Source: Catenovulum adriaticum
GTDB lineage: Bacteria > Pseudomonadota > Gammaproteobacteria > Enterobacterales > Alteromonadaceae
Reading direction: 5' to 3'
NCBI RefSeq assembly: GCF_026725475.1
Contig: NZ_CP109967.1
Location: forward strand, 496,001-560,000
DNA: 64,000 bases
The number at the start of each line of letters is the position of its first letter. Position 1 is the first letter of the stretch. Shown here piece after piece: positions 1 through 10,200 of this stretch. Both the position numbers and the translations under genes were made by a program. The notes below the pieces were generated by a model. It did not search any database and had not been told where the DNA came from. It saw only the letters and a program-made list of their open reading frames with translations.

Positions 1-1609
1 AATATAACGATTGTTCAGAATAACGTACACCCGCTTTAACCGTTGAGAAAAAGCCATTGTCTAATACATATTCAGCATCAAATTTAACTGCTTTAATTCG
101 GTCAAAACGCTCTTCCATTTCACGTTCATAACGGTTGGTTGTTTCGTTTCCGTTATTATTCTCGGTTGACCAAGATTGTGGATCGGTTGGGTCGAATACA
201 CCAACACCTGTATAACCAGATTCGCCTTCAGCTAGACGATTTTCATCTAAAAAAGTTAACTGAGGTAAACGATTATTACGAATGTCCATTGAATAATTCC
301 AATAATCATTGGTAACAACACGAGATTTCCAGCTGGTACGATTACGCCAAGATTTAGAATAAGATAAATCCATCTCAATGCGTAAGCTGTCATTCACATA
401 ATGTTCAATGTTTAAACCTAAGCCATTATAGGTTTCATCTTCTTCACGGTAATAACCTTGAGCTTCAAGTTTAGCGATACCTGTGGCATATAAAAGCGAA
501 TGGTCTTCACCAATAATATGGTCTTCAAGTTCACGTCGAGCACTGGTTAATATAAAATCGTGTCTGTCTTCAAAGTAAAAATTATTTGAATACTCTAAAT
601 CAAAATTAACATCCCAATCTGCGTTCGGTTGCCATTGCACGGTACCAACAAAAGCTTCACGCTCATCTTCTTCTTCTTGATTACGGAAGGTATAACTTGA
701 AGGCACTAAAAAGATAGAATCTTTATCATAATCATCAATATTTTCGCGAGTAACGTTGGTATTAGTGCCATCGTTATTATCTTCACAATCGTCAGCGACA
801 GCTAAAGGTGTACCGTCTGCTAAACGCGTTGCACATGAATACATATTTGAACTTGATAATACGCTTTCTTCTGGATTTGAAGAGTCAGAAACTTTATAAC
901 CCACTGAAAAACCAATATCACCAAAACCTGTATCTCTGAACTGATCAACATACGAGACGTTAAACTCACTGCCTAAACCGCTATAATCATCTTGGCGAGC
1001 AGTGTGAGAATTATAAACCCCTTCAATTTCAGCAATTACTTGACGCTTGCCGTAATCTAATGCTTTAAGTGGGTCAACATTAATTGTACCGGCAACACCG
1101 CCTTCAATTAAATCAGCTTGCTGCGATTTATAAACCACCACTTTATCGCTTAATTCAGACGGGAATTTTTTAAAATTAACCGCTCTTGAATAGCCTGCAC
1201 TAGTTACGGTTCGCTGGTTGAAAGTCGCATAGCCCAAAAATGGACCTAAACCACGAATCGACATTTCCGATGCACTACCTTTACCACGGTGGCCAGATAC
1301 ACTGGTAATGTTTTCAATAACATCAGAAAGCGATAACCCAGGTAATTCACCAAAATCAGCCGCCGCAATTGCATCAACAATTGCAACCGTATTTTTCTTT
1401 TCGCTTAAAGACCGGGTCATAGTTGCGCGTGTGCCAGTTACTTCAATAGTCTCAGTTTCTTGAGCTTCTACTTCCGTACCTTGTGCGTCCTGAGCGTATG
1501 CAGGAGATATAGCTGATGCTAGCAAAACCCCCGAAACTGCTTTACTAAGCAAACTAAAATTAAAGTGTGTGTTTACATCTTTGTTAATATTTTTGTTAAT
1601 TTTTTTCAT
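1..1609 (-). CDS. TonB-dependent receptor, N-terminal part (runs off the window)
   Basis: Outer-membrane receptor for TonB-driven uptake, probably of alginate oligosaccharides. The reading frame is open from an ATG at 1609 to the window edge, so only about 536 residues are present and the C-terminal barrel is missing. The N-terminus has a signal peptide ending near SPAYAQ, then a TonB-box-like stretch (ETETIEVTG), and a plug domain with the usual elements (SLSDVIENI, MSIRGLGPF, VYKSQQADLIEGGVAGTINV). This is the pattern of the large receptors of marine polysaccharide degraders (TIGR01782 type). It is divergent from the FadR-family regulator, and the intergenic region holds that regulator's candidate operators. 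The substrate is inferred from neighbours. Confidence 0.9.
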   Translation of the reverse strand, partial: MKKINKNINKDVNTHFNFSLLSKAVSGVLLASAISPAYAQDAQGTEVEAQETETIEVTGTRATMTRSLSEKKNTVAIVDAIAAADFGELPGLSLSDVIENITSVSGHRGKGSASEMSIRGLGPFLGYATFNQRTVTSAGYSRAVNFKKFPSELSDKVVVYKSQQADLIEGGVAGTINVDPLKALDYGKRQVIAEIEGVYNSHTARQDDYSGLGSEFNVSYVDQFRDTGFGDIGFSVGYKVSDSSNPEESVLSSSNMYSCATRLADGTPLAVADDCEDNNDGTNTNVTRENIDDYDKDSIFLVPSSYTFRNQEEEDEREAFVGTVQWQPNADWDVNFDLEYSNNFYFEDRHDFILTSARRELEDHIIGEDHSLLYATGIAKLEAQGYYREEDETYNGLGLNIEHYVNDSLRIEMDLSYSKSWRNRTSWKSRVVTNDYWNYSMDIRNNRLPQLTFLDENRLAEGESGYTGVGVFDPTDPQSWSTENNNGNETTNRYEREMEERFDRIKAVKFDAEYVLDNGFFSTVKAGVRYSEQSLY

Positions 1610-1733
1610 AGTGCTTGAGCCTTAATGTTGTTAACGCCTCTGCGTGATCATTCTGACAGACAATATAATCTAACCAAAAACCCAAACCCATGTCAAACAG
1701 TATTTTAAATTTATGACTTACAAAAAATAACCT

Positions 1734-1803
1734 TTGTAATACACAGGTTATTATAAAAATTGTAATACAAACTAATTCACAAATTGATAATATTGTGTAC
1801 AAT
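1734..1803. promoter_or_regulatory. Candidate FadR-family operators between receptor and regulator
   Basis: Three related palindromes lie in the divergent promoter region: TTGTAATACAC at 1734-1744 (one mismatch), TTGTAATACAA at 1760-1770 (perfect TTGTA-N-TACAA) and ATTGTGTACAAT at 1792-1803 (near-palindrome, looser match). The same 11-mer recurs before the SDR/PL7 pair and the second TonB receptor. Binding by the adjacent regulator, and autoregulation, are inferred. Confidence 0.55.
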
Positions 1804-1847
1804 AGACTATAATTATTAAATCCGTCTTATTTATTTTGGGTAGGTCA

Positions 1848-2579
1848 ATGAAAAATAAAAGAATGTTTTGGAGCATAGTTGAAAAAATTGAATCCAGAAT
1901 TAACTCTGGTGAATTTGCGCCGGGCTCACGGCTGCCACCTGAAAGAGAATTTGTTGAATGCTATAATGTAAGTCGCCCAACGATTCGTGAAGCCATTATT
2001 GCTTTAGAAGTACGTGGCCGAGTTGAAGTAAAAACCGGTTCAGGCGTTTATGTTTTAGAACAAAAAGATGACTCTCCGAAAGATGTCAGCATCAGTGCAT
2101 TTGAACTCACTCAGGCTAGAGCTTTGTTTGAAGGCGAAGCCGCCGCTTTAGCCGCACTATCGATTACAGATGAACAACTCGTTGCATTAGAAAAAACCGT
2201 TGACCAAATGGATCAAGGCATTAATGTTGAAGCCGCTGATCAGGAGTTTCATTTAATCATTGCAAAAGCAACTAAAAACAATGCAATTTTAAATGCCATT
2301 TTAGGTTTATGGAAAATCAGAACTAACCGCACCGAAGTGATTCAAGCTTACAAAGAAATTTGTAGCCAGAGCCACCAAAAACGCTTAGAAGAACATAAAG
2401 AAATTTTAACGGCACTTAAAAAGCGTGATACAAATAGTGCTAGAGCAGCTATGCATAAGCATTTCCAACGCTTAATAAATGCCTTGTTTGATGCAAGTGA
2501 AGCAAAAGCACTTGAGCAAATTAAAAAGCAAACGTCTCAAACTCGCGGTTTATATTCACTTGATCATGTGGTGGATTAA
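1848..2579 (+). CDS. FadR-subfamily GntR transcriptional regulator
   Basis: DNA-binding repressor or activator with an N-terminal GntR winged helix (FAPGSRLPPEREFVECYNVSRP, then TIREAIIALEVRGRVEVKTGSG, about residues 20-70) and an all-helical C-terminal FCD ligand domain (about 90-230). FCD proteins typically sense small organic acids or uronate derivatives. The ATG at 1848 is preferred because TAGGT lies just upstream; an in-frame TTG at 1836 is possible but less likely. It sits between alginate genes, and the repeated TTGTA-N-TACAA palindrome in this region is its likely operator. A KDG- or DEH-type effector would fit the neighbours but is not shown by the sequence. Confidence 0.9.
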   Translation: MKNKRMFWSIVEKIESRINSGEFAPGSRLPPEREFVECYNVSRPTIREAIIALEVRGRVEVKTGSGVYVLEQKDDSPKDVSISAFELTQARALFEGEAAALAALSITDEQLVALEKTVDQMDQGINVEAADQEFHLIIAKATKNNAILNAILGLWKIRTNRTEVIQAYKEICSQSHQKRLEEHKEILTALKKRDTNSARAAMHKHFQRLINALFDASEAKALEQIKKQTSQTRGLYSLDHVVD

Positions 2580-2773
2580 AAGCGGTTATTAAAATGATAA
2601 TTAAAGCAACACAAGGATGTAAATTGCTTCATAAACTAAGCTAAATACACTTCAGTTACAGCCCTACTCATTCGAGTGACTTATCAAATCAATTACTTCA
2701 GCTAGACTATAAATGGCAAATTGACCTGTGGAATGACAGGTTATGATAACATTAAGCTAAGCTTAGCAGTGGG

Positions 2774-2818
2774 AACCGCTCATTTTGAGTTAATAGCTTT
2801 AATCCAAAATGAGCGGTT
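2774..2818. terminator. Bidirectional terminator hairpin
   Basis: A 14-bp perfect stem (AACCGCTCATTTTG at 2774-2787 with its complement at 2805-2818) is flanked by A- and T-rich tails. It lies between the convergent regulator and SDR genes. Confidence 0.75.
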
Positions 2819-2838
2819 TATCTTAAATTTAAGTCGCT

Positions 2839-3588
2839 TTATGAAAAGAACAAACCCGCATTAATATCTACGCAATTACCTGTCATATACGAAGATTCAT
2901 CTGATGCTAAAAATGCCGTTAACTTTGCAACTTCTTCTGAAGTGCCTTCACGTTTTAGTGCAGTCGCACCTGCGACTTTATTTCTCACTTCATCTTGGGT
3001 GAAAGTATCGTGAAAGCCTGTGCTGATCATGCCCGGACATAAACTATTCACTCTAATATCTGGACCGAGCTCTTTTGCTAAACCTCGTGTAAATGTCATG
3101 ATTGCGCCTTTAGAGGTTGCGTAAGCCACTGCACCTGGGCCACCTCCATCTCGAGCTGCTTGGGAAGCAAACGTAACTATACTGCCACCAGAGGGGATAT
3201 GAGGGATAGATGCACGGCACATCATAAACAAAGAGGTTAAATTAACATTCATTACCTTAAACCAGTGCTCGTCAGACATTTCTGCAATTTTGACTCTGTC
3301 AATTAAGCCTCCAGATACATGAATCAAACTATCAATTTTACCAAACTTACTCACGGTTTTACTGATGACACTTTCAACATCTGATTTTAAAGTTAAGTCG
3401 GCTTTAATAGACAATGCTTCAACGCCATAAGAACGAATTTCTGCTTCGGCCATTCTTGCTGTTTCTTCACTTGAAAAGTAAGTTAACGCGACATTTGCGC
3501 CACGTTTAGCAAACTCAATCGCACAGGCTTTGCCAATGTCACGCCCACCACCAGAAACCAATACTGTTTTATTTTTCATATTTTGCAT
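2839..3588 (-). CDS. SDR-family NAD(P)-dependent reductase, probable DEH/uronate reductase
   Basis: Short-chain dehydrogenase of about 250 residues with a Rossmann cofactor motif near the N-terminus (VSGGGRDIGKA) and the catalytic Tyr-Lys motif (YATSKGA). The ATG at 3588 follows GGAG with good spacing; the upstream in-frame TTG at 3600 lies inside that ribosome-binding site. In alginate degraders, SDR enzymes such as A1-R of Sphingomonas reduce 4-deoxy-L-erythro-5-hexoseulose uronate (DEH) to 2-keto-3-deoxygluconate. Being divergent from an alginate lyase supports that role here. The same window also has a DehR-like enzyme, so this SDR could act on another sugar acid. Confidence 0.85.
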   Translation of the reverse strand: MQNMKNKTVLVSGGGRDIGKACAIEFAKRGANVALTYFSSEETARMAEAEIRSYGVEALSIKADLTLKSDVESVISKTVSKFGKIDSLIHVSGGLIDRVKIAEMSDEHWFKVMNVNLTSLFMMCRASIPHIPSGGSIVTFASQAARDGGGPGAVAYATSKGAIMTFTRGLAKELGPDIRVNSLCPGMISTGFHDTFTQDEVRNKVAGATALKREGTSEEVAKLTAFLASDESSYMTGNCVDINAGLFFS

Positions 3589-3608
3589 TACCGTCTCCAA
3601 AAAACAAT

Positions 3609-3642
3609 TTGTATTACACTTATTAAATATAATGTATTACAA
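3609..3642. promoter_or_regulatory. Two FadR-family operator-like sites in the SDR/PL7 divergent promoter
   Basis: TTGTATTACAC (3609-3619) and ATGTATTACAA (3632-3642) each match TTGTA-N-TACAA with one mismatch. They are about two helical turns apart and placed to control both the SDR gene and the alginate lyase. Confidence 0.5.
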
Positions 3643-3828
3643 CAAAGGACGCAAATTATAATACCAATCAATTTAAATAATTTTAAAACCTTTATATTTC
3701 AGTAATTTAACAATAAATACCACTAATTTTAATTTTTAAACAGTAATTAATCACTTGCCAAACAAACGATTAAAATATATTTTACAAAGATTGCATGACT
3801 TACAAATTAAAAATATCGGTAAACAAAT

Positions 3829-5598
3829 ATGAATTACACGCCTAAAATACATATGACAACAATATTGTTAATCGCTTTGATTGGTTGTGAAAATGGCAAA
3901 GTAGAGACAAGCGAGCCAAAAGAGCAAGCTAATTTAGGCTTTGAGTTTGAATGGCAGGATTGGTCGCATACCGCTCAGGCATCCATTTCAAATCAGGCAT
4001 ATAGCGGTAATTACTCAGCGCAAATATCGGGGCCAAGTGATGCTTTCGAGAAAAGCTTTACCGTAGAACCCAACACACACTACCAAATCAGTGCGTTTAC
4101 CAAAGGCAACAGTAAAATTGGCGTCAAAACCGATAGCAATAATAAATTTAGCACCCAAAACAATGGTGACACTTGGCAGCGTCATAAGTTAAGTTTCAAT
4201 TCGTTGCAATCTAACAGTATTGTTGTTTACGCTGCCTATAACCAAGCGCCTGCTTGGTATGATGAATTCAATTTAACAAAAACTAACCCGCCAACAGACA
4301 TAACAAACTGCGAGCAACCATATACACTTCCAATAACAAGTGCGGCTGCATCTACATTTAACGCATCGTTCAGCGGAAATTTAGCAATTGACAATAACTT
4401 GTCTGACAATTCTAGGTGGTCATCAACAGGCACTGACGAAAGTCTCTTGTTAGATTTAGGTGAAATCAGTGTTATTAATTCACTCGATATCAACTGGTAT
4501 CTGTCGAGCATTAAAAGCAGCTATTTTGAAGTAACTACCTCGCTTGATGGTCATTTTTGGCAATCACAACTGACTAATCAAGCAAGCAGTTTATCCGTTA
4601 ATGGCTTTGAAACATTTCAATTAGATCCTCATCAAGCCAGATACCTAAAAATTATCGCTCAAGAAAATAGTATTGATGATGAAAATAGCTTGCTCGAAAT
4701 AAAAGTAAAGGGTTGCAATGCTTCTGGGCAAGCGCAAAATAATTTTAATTTGAACCCTGATCTTCCCCCTTCAGGTAATTTCGATTTATTGGACTGGACG
4801 ATTAGTGTGCCTATTGATGAAGATGGTAACAACCGTTCAGATCATATAAAAGAACAAGCACTTGCTAATGGTTATACTCATTCTGATTATTTTTACACAG
4901 CTGACGATGGCGGCATGGTATTTAGAGCCACGGTCGCCGGATATAAAACCTCAACCAATACCAACTACACACGCTCAGAACTCAGAGAAATGTTGCGTCG
5001 GGGTAAAACTGAAATAGAGACTCAAGGGATCAGTAAAAATAATTGGGTATTTTCGAGCTATCCAGCCGATGTACAAGCTAATTACGGGGGAGTAGACGGC
5101 ACACTAACCGCAACCTTAAAAGTTGATCATGTCACCACAACAGGACAAGACTATCAAATTGGGCGAGTCATTATTGGACAAATTCATGCAGCCGACGATG
5201 AGCCTGCACGTTTGTACTACCGAAAATTACCTAATAATTCAAAAGGCGTTATTTATTTAGTGCATGAACCTTTAGGCGGTGATGACCAATATTATGAAAT
5301 GATCGGTAGCCGTTCAAATTCAGCATCAAACCCGACAGATGGGATAGCTTTAGGTGAAATTTTTAGTTATAAAATTCAAGTTACAGGACATAATTTAAAT
5401 GTGACCATTAGCCGAGAAGGTAAAGCAGATGTGGTACAAACTGTCGATATGTCAAACAGCGGTTACCACTTAGTGGATGATGAATACATGTATTTTAAAG
5501 CGGGAGCTTACAATCAAAACAACTCTGGAGAGGATACTGATTACGTGCAAACCACTTTTTATCAATTAGAGAATACACATTCCGAATACGATTATTAA
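3829..5598 (+). CDS. Lipoprotein PL7 alginate lyase with two carbohydrate-binding-like modules
   Basis: Cleaves alginate by beta-elimination to unsaturated oligosaccharides. The N-terminus is a lipoprotein signal with lipobox LIGC, suggesting membrane anchoring. A beta-sandwich resembling a carbohydrate-binding module follows (about 35-150), then an F5/8 type C (CBM32-like) domain (about 165-300), then the PL7 catalytic domain (about 315-585). The three PL7 signatures are present: R382-S-E-L-R, Q451-I-H and Y555-F-K-A-G-A-Y-N-Q, which supply the catalytic Arg, Gln, His and Tyr. QIH rather than QVH is the form usually linked with G-block or mixed specificity (inference). The ATG at 3829 has only a weak upstream ribosome-binding site. 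Confidence 0.95.
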   Translation: MNYTPKIHMTTILLIALIGCENGKVETSEPKEQANLGFEFEWQDWSHTAQASISNQAYSGNYSAQISGPSDAFEKSFTVEPNTHYQISAFTKGNSKIGVKTDSNNKFSTQNNGDTWQRHKLSFNSLQSNSIVVYAAYNQAPAWYDEFNLTKTNPPTDITNCEQPYTLPITSAAASTFNASFSGNLAIDNNLSDNSRWSSTGTDESLLLDLGEISVINSLDINWYLSSIKSSYFEVTTSLDGHFWQSQLTNQASSLSVNGFETFQLDPHQARYLKIIAQENSIDDENSLLEIKVKGCNASGQAQNNFNLNPDLPPSGNFDLLDWTISVPIDEDGNNRSDHIKEQALANGYTHSDYFYTADDGGMVFRATVAGYKTSTNTNYTRSELREMLRRGKTEIETQGISKNNWVFSSYPADVQANYGGVDGTLTATLKVDHVTTTGQDYQIGRVIIGQIHAADDEPARLYYRKLPNNSKGVIYLVHEPLGGDDQYYEMIGSRSNSASNPTDGIALGEIFSYKIQVTGHNLNVTISREGKADVVQTVDMSNSGYHLVDDEYMYFKAGAYNQNNSGEDTDYVQTTFYQLENTHSEYDY

Positions 5599-5620
5599 CC
5601 ATGCCATAACGCCATGATTA

Positions 5621-5650
5621 CGCGTTCAGCTCAGACCATTGCTGAACGCG
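5621..5650 (+). terminator. Terminator after PL7 lyase
   Basis: Perfect 10-bp stem CGCGTTCAGC / GCTGAACGCG with a 10-nt loop, followed by CATTTTCATT, 22 bp after the lyase stop. Confidence 0.75.
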
Positions 5651-6070
5651 CATTTTCATTCATCTAGATTTTAAGCTTGATGTAAACCGCCATTACTAAT
5701 GACAAAACCAACCTGTTCCCTACTTCCCTCATAAGTGTACATGATCATAAAGCGGCACTAAAACTGTCCAACTGGAAGGGTATTTACTTTAAAATGAATA
5801 AAATGCACCTTTGGTAAAAATTCTGCCTTGCATACCCGAACTTAGATGCTATAAGTTTGTCAGAATCAAATATGTCAGATATACCCCAAGCGACTTTAAA
5901 ATACTTCACCCATAGCTAAACGCATATTATTAATGCTCACAACTAATACTCACAACCACTGTATTGGAAATTATAGCTTGAAAGCCAAAGCTTTAGCTTT
6001 GATACCAACACAATAGCGATAAAAAGATCACTATTTGTCTTGGATATAAACATACTTTAAAAGGAACCTT
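5651..6070. other. Intergenic stretch with no recognised gene
   Basis: About 420 bp without a convincing ORF, repeat or operator. It must hold the promoter of the following hydrolase gene, whose ribosome-binding site (AAGGA) lies at its end. Confidence 0.5.
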
Positions 6071-7093
6071 ATGAAACGCTTACGTCAATTTAATCACTTT
6101 AAAATGTCAATCACTTGTTTATTAGGTACAAGCCTTTTGTTTTCAACTTTTTTAGCGACTGCGCAACCAGAATATAACGCTGAGCTTGATGGCTTTGAGT
6201 ACCCTCACCCAGTCAACAGGTTTGAGTTTGAATCGCAACAGCAAAATCTCCAAATGGCTTATTTAGATGTCACTGGGCCAACACAAAACGGTAAAACCAT
6301 TATATTAATGCATGGCAAAAATTTTTGTGCCGCCACTTGGGAAAATACCATTACCCCTTTAACTAAAGCTGGTTACCGGGTTATAGCGCCTGATCAAATT
6401 GGGTTTTGTAAATCAAGTAAGCCGCAAGCGTATCAGTTTAGCTTTCATCAATTAGCGAATAATACAAAACAGCTTGTCGATAGCTTAGGCATTGAAAAAG
6501 TAACAGTCATGGGGCATTCAATGGGTGGCATGCTCGCTACACGTTATGCTTTAATGTTTCCAGAGCAAACTGCTCAATTGGTTTTGGTTAATCCAATAGG
6601 CCTTGAAGATTGGCATAAAAAAGGAGTGCCTTATCAAACGATCGACAAAAATTATCAAGCTGAACTAAATAAATCAGCTAAAGGCATTCGAAACTACCAA
6701 CAGCACACTTACTATGTTGGAAAATGGGAACCTAGATTTGACCGTTGGGTTAATATGTTAGCGGGCATGTATGCCGGTAAAGATAAAAAATTAGTGGCTT
6801 GGAATCAAGCGCAAACGTCAGACATGGTATTTACACAGCCAGTAGTTGATGAGTTTGAAAATGTGAAAGTACCCAGCTTACTGTTAATTGGCGAAAAAGA
6901 TAATACTGCAATTGGCAAAGCAAGGGCTTCAAAACAGCTCAAGAAACAATTGGGTCATTACCAAGTTTTAGGTGAACAGGCTGCTAAAGCAATTCCAAAT
7001 GCTAAGCTTATTGAGTTTTCTGATTTAGGGCACTCTCCTCATATACAGGCACCCGATCGTTTTCACAAAGCTTTATTTGAGCATTTGCGCTAA
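6071..7093 (+). CDS. Secreted alpha/beta hydrolase
   Basis: Hydrolase of the alpha/beta fold with a cleavable signal peptide (hydrophobic core ending TFLATAQ), so periplasmic or secreted. The oxyanion-hole motif HGKNF follows strand 3, the nucleophile elbow is G-H-S150-M-G-G, an acidic residue is available near IGEKDNTA, and the catalytic His lies in DLGHSPH near the C-terminus. The family includes esterases, lactonases and dehalogenases; the substrate cannot be read from sequence. Its place between an alginate lyase and a TonB receptor suggests a side activity such as deacetylation of acetylated alginate, but this is only contextual. It appears monocistronic, preceded by AAGGAACC. Confidence 0.85.
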   Translation: MKRLRQFNHFKMSITCLLGTSLLFSTFLATAQPEYNAELDGFEYPHPVNRFEFESQQQNLQMAYLDVTGPTQNGKTIILMHGKNFCAATWENTITPLTKAGYRVIAPDQIGFCKSSKPQAYQFSFHQLANNTKQLVDSLGIEKVTVMGHSMGGMLATRYALMFPEQTAQLVLVNPIGLEDWHKKGVPYQTIDKNYQAELNKSAKGIRNYQQHTYYVGKWEPRFDRWVNMLAGMYAGKDKKLVAWNQAQTSDMVFTQPVVDEFENVKVPSLLLIGEKDNTAIGKARASKQLKKQLGHYQVLGEQAAKAIPNAKLIEFSDLGHSPHIQAPDRFHKALFEHLR

Positions 7094-7154
7094 CCACTAT
7101 CAATCAATACCAAGCTTGGCTCGCAAAATAATATTTGAAAAACCCAAAAAAAGA

Positions 7155-7182
7155 CCCCATTGGTTAGTTTAACCAATGGGGG
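7155..7182. terminator. Bidirectional terminator
   Basis: Stem CCCCATTGGTTA / TTAACCAATGGGG with a very short loop, with an A-run on one side and T-rich sequence on the other. It lies between the convergent hydrolase and TonB receptor genes. Confidence 0.75.
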
Positions 7183-7235
7183 TTTAGATTATTTATAGCT
7201 GGATAGCTTCAAGCTATAAATTAGATAAGTTTTCA

Positions 7236-10200
7236 TTAGAACTTATAAGTGACACCTGCAGTAACACGGCGGTCAGCTAAACCTTGGAAACACAGTAAAG
7301 CGCCTTCATTAACACAAGACTGAGTAATTTCAGATTTCGTTAAGTTAACGGCTTCAATGCCCACATTTAAATTTTCATTCACATCATAACTCACACTCGC
7401 ATTCACCTGACCTCGGTCATGAACAACAACCGGGAAACCTAAAGTACTGTTTCGCGATGCGCCCGCTGCCGTGTCATCTGTGCGATAAGCTTCACGCCAT
7501 GTATAACGTAAACGAGCTGACAAACCATGTTTTTCATAATAGCCAGTGATGTTATAAGCATTTTCAGAGAAATCTAACAACCCCTGAACCGCAGTCACTT
7601 TTTGGAAATTACGTTCATCATAAATGCCGTTAATTGCGTTAAAGATATCAGTACCACGCGTCGCAGATTCATTCTCAACTGAGCCACCATCATATTCTTG
7701 GATGGTGTAATTTGCTTGAATACCAAAACCTGATGCCCAGCCTAGTTCTTGCTCAAAACTTGATAAGTCGTATTGGAATGCCATTTCGATACCTGACTGA
7801 GTAATAGTATCAGGATCATTTAACGAGGTTTCAATATCAACACACAAACCTTCCTGAGCTGGATTACCTAATTGATTAGGCTGAACCGCAGGATTATAAA
7901 TACCGCCACCTGGACAATTTGGATCTGTGTCTCTAAAGCCACTTGCAAATACTTCAGCACTTTCTGTACCCGTTACAAATAAGTTTTCAATATCTTTGCT
8001 AAAATAACCAATGCTTAACACGGCAGCTTCAGCAAAATACCATTCAGCTGAAAGGTCAAATGTAGTCGCTTCCATTGGCGATAAACTCGGGTTACCAATT
8101 TCTACAGAAGCATTTTCATTTGTTCCATAGCTCACAGAAGTATTTAAGTTACCATATTCAGGACGTGTAATATCTTTACCCCAGCCTAAGCGAATTGCAA
8201 TATCGTCAGTTACATCTGCAATCAAATTTAAGCGAGGTAAAGTATAGCTGTACTCACCTTTGTTATTTACTTTACTCACAACACCATTTACTTCGGTATT
8301 ACCAATTGAAGATACTTCAGTTTCAATATGACGAATACCAAAATTACCGCGTAACATTTCGTATTCAAAGTTTGCCTGTGCATAAACGGCTGTTGTTTCT
8401 TCTTCTACTTCAAAGCCGGCCGTTGAAGACGGGATTCTATTTAAATAATCAACGTCATTACTAAAGCTAAAGCCCTGATTAACCATATTAGTGCGATGCG
8501 TATCCATTGCAGTATGTAATGTATCAATTACCTGATCCGGGTCATTAAAAGCTAATTCAGGATCAACAATTAAATAGTTACGCAAAGCCAATTCACGACC
8601 GTCGGCATCACCAAAATTATCTGGTCCAGCAACCAAAATATCACTAAATAAGCTGCCACTTGGGCTATCAATCATTTTACTGAAACCACCAATTCGGTCA
8701 GAAACTGATAAAGACTCATGAGATACTTTATTAAAACGTATACCTGCATCAACCGAGGTAATCACGCCGCTATCTAAATAATAACTCGCATCCACTCTAA
8801 AGGCATCGTCACCATTTTTAGTATCTCCATGACTATAATCCACTTGATCTAATACCGTATTGCTTGGGTCAAGCAACTGATTAACGGTAGGCGCAAATTG
8901 CGAATCAAAGTCAATACCAAAAGCAAGTTGATCACCGGTTAAGTCATATGCAAATGGTACTGCATTATCATTACTCGTGCTTGAAGTAATATCCCCGTTT
9001 GCATCTAAACCATCTAGTGGCGTGTTTGGATTGATAAAGTTTAATTGAGTATCTAATTTAGGAGTCTGAGTATCTGAACTCGCGCTTGAAAGCTCTGCGC
9101 TCACTTTTAAATTAGCAGTCACTTGCCACTGACCACCTAATCGAAATAATTTAGTGTCAGTTACACGCGCACCTGTATCACTGTTAAAACGCAAATTTGG
9201 ATCATCATCATCAACCGATAAATTAGGTTGGATGGTACCAACAGTCGCAGCTTGGATACTGCCTAGGTTTTGACCACCTAAAGAGCCAAAATTAACAGTT
9301 TCAAATGCGGTTGGTAAATTATAATTAAGTACCGCACTTACACCTGAACCTTGTACACGAGTACTTTCTTGACGTACTTCTTGATCAGTTAAAATAGCAT
9401 CAAAGAAGAACTTCATATCGTCGTTAGGGGCAAACTCAAACGAAGCTGCAACATTTTTAGTTTCGTATTCAAAATTTTCAGTTTCCTGATTTAAAAATTG
9501 AATCCCTAAAAAATCGAATGACTGAGCAATCGGGCGTTTATTGGGCTGATCTTCAGTTTGTGGATTACCGTCATCATCAACGCGAATCACATCTGCATTT
9601 ACATTTTCAACTAAGCTACCATCACGGTCAACACGGGGACGAAACGAGGTTGCTTCTTGACGTGAAAGTGCGGCACTCACTACAAAACCAAACTTACCTG
9701 CTTCAGTTTCCCAATTATCACCGTATGCGCCTGAAAATCTGGGCATAATGCCATCAGTTGTTAAGCTACTATCTTCACCTTGAAGGCGAACCGTTGCCAA
9801 AGTTTCATCTAAAGCTAACGGACGAATTGTTTTAAGGTTAACCGTACCACCAATTGAACCTTCAGTGGTTTTTGCTTGCGCTGCTTTCGTTACTTCGACG
9901 CCCGCAATAATACCTGCGGATAAATCTTCAAATTTCATCCCTGTACGGCCATCGCCAGTTCCTACCGTTTGAGCACCATTAATTTGGACAATATTACGGT
10001 TACTACCCCGGATTTGCACGCCAGTTCCCACACCAGCAGTACGAGTAATTTGAATACCTGTAATGTTCTCTAATACTTCCGCTAAATTTTGATCAGGTAA
10101 TTTACCAATATCTTCAGACTGAATCACTTCAACTAAATTATTTGCGTCGCGTTTTTGGTTTAGGGCGCTTGTTAATGAAGCTCTAATACCTTGAACCTGA

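Noticed and set aside
1596..1802. Open frame on the minus strand in front of the first receptor
   Set aside because: It overlaps the receptor start and the operator-rich divergent promoter, has no ribosome-binding site and no protein-like composition.
8195..8464. Plus-strand open frames inside the TonB receptor genes (also 9518-9748 and 25093-25347)
   Set aside because: They are antisense shadows of long, clearly coding receptor frames.
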